DNA of 64,000 nucleotides from Balanoglossus misakiensis (lineage: Eukaryota > Hemichordata), in assembly GCA_040954595.2 (NCBI GenBank), contig CM082594.2, forward strand, positions 8,556,001-8,620,000, written 5' to 3'. Position numbers and translations under genes: made by a program. Every line of letters begins with the position of its first letter. Within the stretch, counting starts at the first letter, position 1. The notes below the pieces were generated by a model that made no database searches, was not told the origin of the DNA, and saw nothing but the letters and a program-made list of their open reading frames with translations. Shown here piece by piece: positions 44,601 to 55,100 of this stretch.

Positions 44601-45284
44601 ACAACTTGCTCATTGGTTCTCCATCGATCTATCAACAACTGAACATTCATCACTACCTACAGACTCTCTTGGAAGATGTTGACATGCAAGAAATTATGTG
44701 TAATTCACGAACTGGTTACGCACCTCAGTTTGAATCCGTGCGTCAGGTTCTTGGTTTGCGTGATGCACAGCCTCATCGCATCCTGGCACACCTGTGGCTG
44801 GCCTACACAGAAATAGTCATGGAAAATCAACAGCTACTGTCAGGAAAAATGAAGATTGTTGTATGGGAAGACATCATCAAAGATCCCGAAGAAAGCATTC
44901 GAGATGTCTATGAATTCATCGGCAAGTATTTCAACCATACTGATTTTTGCATGTCAGATCATTTCAGCCGGTAAATACATTTAGAGAAACAAAATTTACC
45001 ATGGCCATGTAGATATCTCATTTCATTTTCCGAAGTCTTAATTATTTCTAGATGTTAACCTGTGTTACTTCACCTTTCTTGCAGACATGCCATTACGCCC
45101 AATGATGTCCCATCAGATATTGCAAGCAACAAGAAGTGATGTATACACCATACCCTACCTCGGTGTTGTTGGTCAAGAAAGTATGCAGTACTGGAAAACG
45201 CAGTTGACATCGCAAGAAATAAAAGACATTGAACATATCTGTTCATCTTTAATGAAAAAGTTTGGTTACAAAATGTGGCAGTAG
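41639..45284 (+). CDS. DSEL: Dermatan-sulfate epimerase-like protein with C-terminal sulfotransferase domain
   Basis: Two coding exons, 41639-44921 and 45085-45284; 3483 nt, 1160 aa (human DSEL about 1212). A hydrophobic signal (HIVLALSVCLQIMLV) precedes the epimerase domain. Candidate active-site residues match DSE: H203 in LQNHVATNYL, Y257/Y260 in DEGVAYGTYTTRS, and H443/H445 in NPGHEHPDQN. Two membrane segments lie at about 740-765 and 778-798. The C-terminal part resembles sulfotransferases, with SLPGSGAELL as a candidate 5'-phosphosulfate loop and VVCDPRMWINNLL as a candidate 3'-phosphate-binding segment. The enzyme should turn glucuronic into iduronic acid in chondroitin/dermatan sulfate in the Golgi. 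The intron is GC-AG. If it is retained, translation stops at 44974. AATAAA lies at about 45898. Confidence 0.94.
44922..45084 (+). other. GC-AG intron in the DSE-like gene
   Basis: The donor is ATCG then GCAAGT at 44922 and the acceptor is TTGCAG ending at 45084. Only this join gives the conserved end YEFI-D-MPLRPMMSHQIL through YWKTQL and MKKFGYKMWQ. The nearby GT at 44972 gives the wrong phase and an early stop. Confidence 0.85.
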
Positions 45285-46339
45285 AAGAGTGGAGATTTAT
45301 TTCATACAGCCTTTTATACCCCACTTTTGTTTTATATTCTTTGAAAAGTTTTTATTTATTTTAAGACTAGTCACAGGACAATTTTATATCTTGATCAACT
45401 CCTATTAACATAATTTCTTAGATCTTTATATGTGGTATTGCAAGCTGATGGAATGCAACACATATCTCTGAAATCATATTTTGCTCAAGTGAATTAGCAA
45501 CTCGTGTGTACTCAACAACTCTGTGTCATTAGTAAACAACATGTTCTTGTCAATAATTTTTTTGTGATCTACGTTTGACTGGATAAAAGCTATCATTTAC
45601 CAGAATTTGTATTTTTGAACTATGGTGCCTAATTATCTCACACTGGCCACAGCTTATCTATGTACTGCTGTAGTTTTGACTTACTGTGCCATAAAGTACA
45701 TTGTTTTTTACCTTTTAATATTGTTTTATTATTTTTTTTCTGAATCAATTATTTGGACTTTGCTTGATCAAAACTATGTGACAAGTGTTCTGTGTTTTTT
45801 TTTCAGAATCATCGTATTTTCCAACTCTGTGTAATGTTTTTAGTACTCAGTAATGTCAATATTGCCAACAGCTCTTATGAAATTGACTTTTTTTGTAAAT
45901 AAAGATTTTTTTCAGATCCTCAACCTCCATCACACTTGATGTCCTGTGTCATCAATTTTTGTGTGTATGATGATGAGGGTCACAACGTTTCAAAGGAGGT
46001 AATGTCGTGTGTGTTTAGAGTTTGAACTGAGATTGAAGAAAGCATGCCCATCAGAAATAAATATACAACGGACTTCTCATTCCGGTGTGCAGACTACTTT
46101 ATAAATATTCTCAAAATGTATTAAAAAGTGTAACATGACATCCATACCATATTTCTTAGAAAACAGTTCACAACATTGTAATTATACATAAGACACATAC
46201 ATTACATGGCAGTATTAAGAGATTAAATGCAACTGTTTTGTTTTTATGTTGCATCTAACGTTTTCTACAATCTGTCTGATACACAGAATAGTCTACCATT
46301 TTTTTTACAACCCAGTAAATTTACTGGATACGCCAAGTG
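45285..46339. other. Convergent gap, DSE-like / TMX3 3' ends
   Basis: 1.05 kb, T-rich on the plus strand. AATAAA at about 45898 probably ends the DSE-like mRNA, giving a 3' UTR of about 0.6 kb. The rest should be TMX3 3' UTR. No coding exon was recognised. Confidence 0.5.
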
Positions 46340-49300
46340 CTAATCAGATTTGAGATGTTCTTCATTTTGAAGCTCAGCTAGTCTACCTGATGGGTCTAAG
46401 GCACCCCTGCTCTCGTCCTCCTCATCCTCTTCCTCATCTTCGTCCATTTCGTCTTCATCGTACGTTTCAGTGGTGCAGATTGTGTAGCACATAAACGTGA
46501 TCATCAATGTCGGAATGCTGACAACCAGTGAAGTGATAATCGGATGGTCCAGCCAGATATTCTGGAGACCAAACAAAAGCATATTTTCATCCTCCATTTT
46601 GTATCCCGCCCTCCATTTTGAATAAATTATCTCTCTGCCAATCATTTCCCTGGTAGTGGAAGACTAGTTTTTTAATGGGTCAAAAAAACAAAATATTCTT
46701 ACCACTGCTGATGAGATAAACTCGTAGAAAACACGATAGATTCTGCGTATAATACCATTACCACCATAAGCCTGTAAAAATAGTGTATACAGTGGGAATA
46801 AAATGCTGCATGTCAAGAAAATAGAACAATGTTCAAATTTTGAGAATCAATTAAACTATTTTAATTTGATACATGCAATTTCTATTTGTTCCATGTTATT
46901 TATTTTGATTGTAAAAGTCTGTGGGAATTACACTTACTACAGCAGTTCCATTTTTAACTTGAGTCAGGAAAGTTGACATGGACTGCAGTGTTATCTGGTT
47001 GGGTTGACCTCCCGGTTTGTAATAATGCTGAGTCAAGGGATCCAGTACAACAATACTTGGAACATTAACAGAACTGAAATCAAACACAGATACATGCACT
47101 TTAAATTTCTTCCGACAATGCTAGTCTTTCAATTCATTTTAACTGGAAAATTCACATGTTTGAAATTAATGAGATGTGTTCCACAACATCCTACCTCATA
47201 ATTATATTGTTGATGGCTTCTGGACCATCCATCCATGAAAACTGAAAGTCTCTGAAAGATACCAAAAAGTGACAATGTCATAGCCATGTTTTGCCTTTTT
47301 CTGAGGTCATTTGGGGTCATTTCCATGGTGATGACAGATGCTGACTTACCTGTGGTAGGTCTCTCTGTGATGTAAGGCCATCTGTTCCAGTAATGTTCTA
47401 AGCCTATTTTGCTGGTATTGACTTTTAGTCTCCTTTTCGTCAAATACTCCAAGAACAAGAAGTTTTCCTGTAAATTGCAATTAAAAAAATCTGAATTTCA
47501 ATATATGTAGTCTTCATTATATGATGTGGAATGTTCCGGTGCATTTTCTGGAGCAAAACTACAATCTTAAAGCAATGCCTCTATCTAACCTGATGCTGCT
47601 ATTTCATGGAGATTCGAACTAGTGATTTTGATAAAAGCTGGTAACGATTCCGCGTTGATCCATTCCAATATGGATCCCATAGTGGGTAGATCATCAGCAG
47701 CTGAAACAAATCAAAACATCAATATTCATTCTTTGGTCTCTTTTTCATACCCAACTTTACCATTGGTGTATAAAATAACAATCATTCAGTATAGTTTGAT
47801 GTGATTTGTCAATATGAATACTTACCTTGATAAGTGAAATATGTGCCATCTTTGAACACAACAACAGCTGGAAAATCTTTGATTTTATAATCACCAGGCA
47901 AAACGTCTGGCTTGCAGGCATAAAAAGAGTTTCCTATCACTTTATCTTCAGCAATTCTGTGGTACTTCTCCTGTGAATGTGAAAATAAAAATCAAACATC
48001 CTTTTTGACAACATCTTGTTTCAATACATGGTGAATAATAGTTCAATGAAAAGCAAACACACGAAAGAATATGTAATCATCTGCTATACTCACATAAACA
48101 GGACAATTTTCATCTGATCCAGCGTAAAGGAAAAACAAGTCATTTTGACTCTTAGCGTTGTAAAATTGTGCACGACTTTTGAGATGTTTTACAGCCGGTC
48201 TGAAATTTAAAAATAGACATTATCTGGTTAAACTTCACAGCTATGAATTAAATGCTACAACAGTACAGACACAGCATAGTCCTTTGATTGAATACAGTAC
48301 ATATTCTTTAATTTCTTACCCTTTTGCTCTTTCTGCAAATTGTACTATATCTTCCTTTGTTCTGCTTCCCTGATGGTTGTAGACTTTATCCCCTCGAATA
48401 CTGGAAGGAGCAGTTACATGAAAAGTTATGTATTCTGTTTAAAGTTTTAAAAAAATTGAATGATAATAACTCTTCTTTATACTCACAATTTAATTGTAGG
48501 AAAACCTCGAACATTAAATTCATCAGCAACACCTGAAATTGAACAACATTATGATTTGATAGAAGATGATTTTTTCATTATTTTATATAAGTTTAAATTC
48601 TGATTCTGAGAACAGGCGTAAGTTCAAGCAAACCTTTCGGTGTTTCTCTCCAGCTAGAAAGTCAACGACTTTTCTCTTATTTTGAAATGACAGACTCTGG
48701 AGATCAACTCACTTGAGTATCTGGTGCAGTCCACTTTTGCAACTCTGATGTTAGAGCCTGGATACGACAAAGCCGATCCGACCTCTGACCATATCGGAGC
48801 AAGTCTTTTACAGTAGCCACACCAAGGGGCATAAAACTAAGGAAAAGGCAATGCAGAGGAAACCAATCACTGTTAGTATGAAACCTGCATAAAATTTCAT
48901 TCTAATTTGTCAAAGATTTGTAAGTGTCAATTATCATTTATTTGGTGAAGGTGACTCAGTTTTAATATTCCTGAGAATAATACTCTCGGATGAAATTAAT
49001 TTTATAATAACGATAATCCTCTATTGATATGATGATGTAAGTGATCTATATGAATATGGCTAATCAAATTCTTTATCTCATTTGGTTTTATGGAATTAAG
49101 CAATACTGATTCCATAATCATTTCCTGGTATTAACGTTCTATGAATACATACTTGTTCACAATTAGCATTTGAGCATGTGACTAATTTCCTGCAATTCAC
49201 CGGTTAAGTACAATGTTTCCATGGCAATGAGTTCTATGAGTATCCTCAAGAATTATGAATACCTCACAAATGACATCCTTCCTATGTTTTTTTCCAATTA

Positions 49301-49851
49301 AATAAATTATGCAGTAAATCATATTCTTCTTACCTGTACTAACCAATTGCCTTCATGTCTAGCTTGTAAAAATCTAAAATAATAATCATGGAAAAAAATT
49401 CAGAAACAAAAATTAATTGTGCCTATAATATCATATACATGTATACAAGCCTTGATATTGTGAATATACAATACAGTTTTCTTTGTCTGAAGACTGGCTG
49501 TACTCTGGCAATCGTAGTGTTCGATCAGTGATACATCACACATGAAAAAAGTAATTGCTTTTTGTTTATTTCCAAGTGCGATTTCAAGAACCGTGTCTCT
49601 TCCAAAAGAAAAATTAATTACTCCAGATTCGCATGGTAATAATATGGAGAGTATGCCCACCTGTCATCTAACTCAATAACATGTCCTTCCACAAACTGAA
49701 GTACAATACCTGAAATGGAAATCAGACTGGACCGTCAGTATCACCTATCAATGAAGAAGCGTCACGAAATCCATGGGTGATAATTATCTTTTCCATACTC
49801 ACAAATGAAACACGCGGCCGCCTGCAGCACATCATTCCTCATCATCAACAT
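46340..49851 (-). CDS. TMX3: Thioredoxin-related transmembrane protein 3 (ER protein disulfide isomerase)
   Basis: Fourteen exons: 49803-49851, 49661-49709, 49334-49373, 48713-48836, 48487-48532, 48320-48400, 48094-48199, 47826-47970, 47590-47700, 47350-47467, 47195-47251, 46938-47073, 46703-46771 and 46340-46561; 1353 nt, 450 aa (human 454). A signal peptide (AAACFICIVLQ) precedes one thioredoxin domain with FYAPWCGYCKRLAPIW, VAKVDCTRYS and VRGFPTIKF. Later inactive Trx-like domains include DFPAVVVFKDG and VPSIVVLD. One membrane span (ITSLVVSIPTLMITFMCY) is followed by an acidic cytosolic tail (DEDEMDEDEEEDEEDE) ending HLKSD. The active site reads CGYC, not the CGHC usual in TMX3. The tail lacks the dilysine ending of the human protein. 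Function: disulfide oxidation/isomerisation in the ER lumen. Confidence 0.95.
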
Positions 49852-50377
49852 CGTTTTCAATGCAATCACATAAATACATGTATGAGGTCTGCTGCAAGCA
49901 AGATGAATATTCAGTGTGTGACCTTTGACCGACACAAAGAATTTGAAGTGGAATCGGATTTGCTTTTGAATTCTAAATTTATAATCTCGGAATACTCGAA
50001 ATTTGTGGTATATTACTAGGATAATGCTTACTGATCGCATCCTTATTGTGCATTTGGTGGAATTTAGAGACAGACAACGTTTGAATTATTCTTCAAATGA
50101 CCATTTGTGATTGGATGGGATTACTACTATTTCCATACTGGTTCTGATTCCAATGCTGGTTCCAGTTTCCCATATCTCATTCCAAGAATTGTGTCTGTGG
50201 CTGCTAGGCTTAGCACCTTCTTAATTCAAACTACTGTAACTGAACCATTCGCTGTGTTTTCAACTACCCCACAGTATATGTGAATATTGCAGCAAGTCAG
50301 CCTGTGAATTAGGTCAACAGCCTCTTTGGGAGTATACCATTTAATCACAAACTTAGGGTGTCAATTTGTTCCTCAAA
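49852..50377. promoter_or_regulatory. Compact bidirectional TMX3 / PFDN4 promoter
   Basis: Only 526 bp separate the start codons of two diverging housekeeping-type genes, so a shared bidirectional promoter is likely. The PFDN4 ATG sits in CAAAATGGCGGCC. No TATA box is apparent. Confidence 0.6.
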
Positions 50378-51422
50378 ATGGCGGCCACCGCGACAGAAGC
50401 GAGTGGAGGGGTGAGTGGTTAAAATGTCAATTTCCATCGACAAACGCGATCTTTAACTGTTTCGAAGGCAAACTGAAAAGCATTTATCACTGCAGCTAGT
50501 TAGGGAACTATTTCATGCTGAAATTCTCCAGAACAAGATGGTGTGTCCAATTATGAATGTCCTTCATTGCTCTATCATGTTTATGCATGTCATCTTGTTC
50601 TGGGGATGTTGAACTGAAATGGAGCTGATCTCATAATGGTACGGTTGCCATGGAAACCGTTTTTTATGTGAGGCTTCTCACCTTCGCCATTTACACAGGG
50701 GTTTACATGTACATGTGAAATATCTTTCTGTGTTTTGTCCATTTACAGATAGCTGATAGCAGTATGCATGTAACTATTGAAGATCAACAGAAAATTAATG
50801 TATTTGCCAGAAAAAATTCAAAGTTAGGAGAACTTAAGGATGAAATAGACGACAAAAAGGTAAGAAAAGTAATGAGTCCTCCTGGAAGAGGTTAAGGAAA
50901 AATACTCAAAACAATTCTAGGAGTATTGAAATCCATGTGCGTTGACATATTTAAAATGATTCATGCTGGGTTTTTTTTACTATTTCAGAAAGAACTTCAA
51001 AATATAGAAGATGCTGCAGATGAGTTAGAATTGGCTGATGATGAAGAACTTATTCCATATCCTTTCTGTTATTACAAAATATAATTCAATAGTGATTTGA
51101 GCTAAGAAGTCAATCCAATGGTTTGACCGGCTATGTCGATGCAGATTTGTGATTGATAGAAGTGCTTATAACTGCCAACATCCCATAGATTGCTCTGTCT
51201 TCCTTGACAATTTCCACTTACCAGCTAGGAGAAGTATTTGTGCACCAGACAGTTGAACAGACACAAGCACTCTTAGAAGACGCCAAGAAAACTGTGCAGG
51301 GTGAAATCTCCGAACTTGAAGAACAAGTCAACGATATTAAATCACTCTTGTCAAACCTAAAAGTACAGTTGTATGCAAAATTTGGCAAACATATTAACCT
51401 AGAAGCAGATGAAGATGCATAA
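50378..51422 (+). CDS. PFDN4: Prefoldin subunit 4
   Basis: Four exons: 50378-50410, 50749-50859, 50989-51056 and 51218-51422; 417 nt, 138 aa (human 134). Beta-type prefoldin landmarks are VTIEDQQKINVFARKNSKL, ADDEELIPYQLGEVF, and the C-terminal VQLYAKFGKHINLEADEDA, with coiled-coil helices at both ends and a beta hairpin between. It is a subunit of the hexameric cytosolic chaperone that hands actin and tubulin to CCT. The last intron is a U12-type AT-AC intron (see separate entry); ordinary GT-AG splicing cannot restore IPYQLGEVF here. AATAAA at 51692-51697 ends the transcript about 270 nt after the stop. Confidence 0.96.
50528..50603. repeat. Inverted repeat in PFDN4 intron 1
   Basis: CCAGAACAAGATG at 50528-50540 is perfectly complementary to CATCTTGTTCTGG at 50591-50603. 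Imperfect complementarity continues outward for about 15-18 bp. It may be a decayed palindromic element or a hairpin. Confidence 0.6.
51057..51217 (+). other. U12-type AT-AC intron in PFDN4
   Basis: The intron begins ATATCCTTTC directly after ATTCC and ends TTTCCAC before TTACCAGCTAGG. The branch element TTCCTTGAC (51200-51208) matches the U12 consensus TTCCTTRAC exactly, with its A at 51207, ten nt before the intron end. The join gives ATT CC|T TAC CAG, that is IPYQ, as in prefoldin 4 of other animals. Confidence 0.93.
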
Positions 51423-52107
51423 CTGCTGTGTATGTATGTCACTGTAAAGAGACTAGAACTTTCATTTTGGATTTTTTTTATTTTTATAGAATGATTTATC
51501 ACAGCTTTTTCATTGTACATTCTGTTCTTGGGAGTTCTCAGCAATTGGTATAGAAATTGTGTATTTGGTACTTATACTTCATAACAAGGTTTATGCTGCA
51601 AATCAGAATTTGGGGAAAAAGTGAATCTTCATTGCAGTGTGTACCATAATTCCTATTCCAGAAATCTAGCTCTGTTCAAGTACTGTATGTTAATAAAGTC
51701 CAGTATCCCTTTCTTTTGAATTGGATCTTTTTTTTTCTGTGTCCGACTATGCATTGTGGACAATGAAGGGTAATGAGTTATTTGTAACTTTTGGAAATGA
51801 CACAAAAGCAACGCAACAGGGATCCGATGAGTATACATACACATTTATTTCATATTTGAGTATTTTATACTCGTAGGTCAAAGGTCACTTCCGACAACGG
51901 TATTGGCCTGGCTATCAGATAAAACAAGTTCAAATGTCATACATGCACAGAAACCACAACCGTGAATCACGACAAACACAACATCTTGCAGGACATCAAT
52001 TTTCTTCATGATTGTCTCGTATGATACAGAGTTGCATCACAGCCCACTGGACATACACCAGTGGGATTTGCGATAAGATCCAACGCGGCTGCCAGGTAGA
52101 AGTGGGT
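51423..52107. other. Convergent gap, PFDN4 / VPS16 3' ends
   Basis: 685 bp. AATAAA on the plus strand at 51692-51697 serves PFDN4. A minus-strand AATAAA at about 51843-51848 would give VPS16 a 3' UTR of about 260 nt. No coding exon was recognised. Confidence 0.6.
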
Positions 52108-55100
52108 TCATCTCTTGGGTGTCACCTGTGACAGCATGGCCTGGATTTCTTCTTTCAGTGCCCTGTCTGCTGGACCACATTTCTTCATCACTGCAATCAG
52201 GTCAATGTCACTCTTCTGCTGGAAGGCAGCCATTGCTGCTTGCTTCAAATCACTGAAAAACAGAACAAAACGGTGGTCAGACTTGCAGAGGCTGAACCAA
52301 CAGCATGTCACAACATTGTTTTCAGACCTGGTGTTCAGTGAAGGCAAAGCAAATGACATACTTACCCAACTTTTATGCACATTTTCACTTTATTTTCCGG
52401 GGCAACTCTGGAAACATATTTGCTGGCTTCTACTCTGTTGTGATATTTCATACAAACTTCAACGAATGGCTGAAATGAGAGAAGAAATGTAATGACAATC
52501 TCCTTTGGATTATGGACTGAACAGCACTAAATGAGTGTCTACTACATGGTTGAAGCTACACTGAACACATACCATCTGCTTATAGCTATTGCGATGTACA
52601 GACACGTTATTGCAAGAACATACCTCATAGCCTATTGGTGATTTCTTATTTTTTGAAAACCTGTCAAGTTCTATCCAATCTCCTGTCTGGGCAAGTGCCT
52701 CTATCTTCAGCCACCAAAACCTGAATGAAGTGTCAGTAAATGAAAACTCACATCGAGACCTGCATCATATCATCTATTTTTGAGAAAATGTTTTCTTTGA
52801 AGACAACTTGTTCACTTTAAAAAAAAAAAATTATATACAAAATTTAAAATTGTCCAAAACACCTTTCATGTTCTTAGGCATACCTTTTGTCTGGAACTTT
52901 AAACTCCTTTCTGAGTTGTTCCGCTAGTTTTGTATTCCCCTGAACCAGCAACTCGCACATGGTGTCATGGAGAGACAAATCTAAATATGGCCGCTGTAAC
53001 TCTTCCTCCAGTCTCTTCTGGTATCGCATCAGTTTCACTTGCTCTTCAGTTTGCTGCAAATTAATTTAACAACCGTGTGTACTGATAAAACTAAGCACTG
53101 GTAAATGAATATTTGCGTGTACTAATGGAATTTTCAGATTTTCCATATACCCTTGTAGTACTACTTGTACTCAATCCCATTGTTTTCAATGGCGTGACTG
53201 GACCCATACACTGACAAATAGAGGTGGAAGGTTTGGCAGTCACCTACCTTGGCAGCAAACTCAGCTTTGCCTTTGATGTTTGGATCCTGTGAACTCTTGG
53301 CCTTGGTGTAATTGTCCTGCGCATCGTACAGGGCTTTAAACCTGGCATCAAGACGCTGAAATGACATGGTTAGTGTTCACAAAAAGTTTGATAAACTCCA
53401 CAATGGGAGACAAAGGGGACGGGCCAGTCATTTCAGAGCACCTATAGAATACATACACTATTACTGATAAACTGGACACTATCTAATGGTCTAAACAAAA
53501 ACCAATTAACTGTGAACATGATTCCCAGTCATCATTGCATGGCGTATTTAAAGCAACCTGCATGACTAACTTACCTCCTCTTTATAACTTTCAATAATTT
53601 TGTTACTGGCTATTTCTATAAAGTCATCATTCTGATAGTAGAGCTCCACCAAAGTCTCCATGTTCTGTTCTCTGCAATACTGAAAAAAATAACAGCAAAT
53701 TAACAATACCAATTTACTGCCAAAGACCGTAATTTCAAACAGCCTAAAATTCAAATGAAGCATATTCCAAAATAGTTGTCTAATCTGTACCTGCATCCAG
53801 AGGCTCTGTGCCACAGGAAGGTTTCTTAGCGTCATCAGGAAGTCACCTGCATCCATGTTCTCTTTCAAGTGTAAAAGTACTGTGTACACTAAAAAACAAA
53901 ATACAAGTACGTGAACATGTGATAATTTTCTTGGATGTGTATATTATGAAATGGCACCAGTGAGTCCTCTAACAAACAGTATTTCTGAACCCTTTGTACG
54001 AATGCAAAAAATTCTTTCAGACAAGTAGCTGTTTGTACAGTGTGTCAGTGATATGCCAAGCTGGAAATGTCTTCCAAAACTATGCTGAAAAGTTTCTGGA
54101 AATGTCAGTGTTACCTAAGTCTGTGTCTCCACTTTCTATGGCTTTCATCAGGGCTACATCATCTTTCTTCATTTTCATCAACAAGGGCACCTGTTCTGCA
54201 GCCTTGGGTTCAAAATCTAACAACTGAAAAGAGACAAGGGAGTCACAATCAGCTGCACATAAAGATACTTTATTCATGTTATATCATGGAAATTCTTCAA
54301 GAAATCAAACACTGCCTTGGCCACGTAACATTCTTACCCTAATGGCTAGGTCCTTCTTCCCACATTCCGAAGCCTTGGCTGCAATTTCGGAATACGATAT
54401 ACCAGGAGTGTCGCCCAGTTTGGACTGGATAGCTCTGGCAATCTGTTCATCATCGTGATTTTTCTGTTCCACCTGCAGTATACGATCATATCGTTTTTGG
54501 TTCATTTTTTACCATAGCTCCAACATTTAGTAAATAACCCACACAAGTGAGAGAGACACTACTCCCCCCCCCCCTTTTTTTTGGGGGGGGGGGGGGGGAA
54601 GGGGTCTGTGTTAACAAATTTATTTAGAACTTTACCTTGTAACAAGCCCAGTGCGCCAAGATCCTACTTTCCCCCTCTGCTTCAGGCATTTTCAAATATT
54701 TACAGATACGTATCGCAAGACACCACTCGTGCCGAAAGACAAGTCTGAAACATAAAATACAAGTCAAGGTAACAATTCAAAGTGGTGCTTACACCACTGT
54801 TTTTCAGTTCAAGGTTCTCACCACATCATTGAAAACAAAAGGATGAGTGTACCAAACAATCATGAGATGTTATAAGAAGAATCGATTACATATAAACTTA
54901 CCTGTCTATAAGTACATTTAGCCGAAGGTGCTCCAATCTATGACCCAGTTAAGGAACAAATTCACATAGTATGAATCAAAAATTTAAATTTTGTACTCAT
55001 GTATATTTTTCGCAGATTTCCACTTGTTGAAAGGATACTGTGAATAAGTCAATGGCATGCCAACTTTGTAGTCTCGAATGGCGTTCAGCACTCGTAACAT

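Noticed and set aside
44922-44974. Unspliced end of the DSE-like frame as the main C-terminus
   Set aside because: It replaces a conserved C-terminal segment by 17 unrelated codons; kept only as a possible retained-intron form.
54984-55038. Extension of the VPS16 exon past YSQ
   Set aside because: The extra codons lie inside the U12-type intron; excluding them restores the family alignment.
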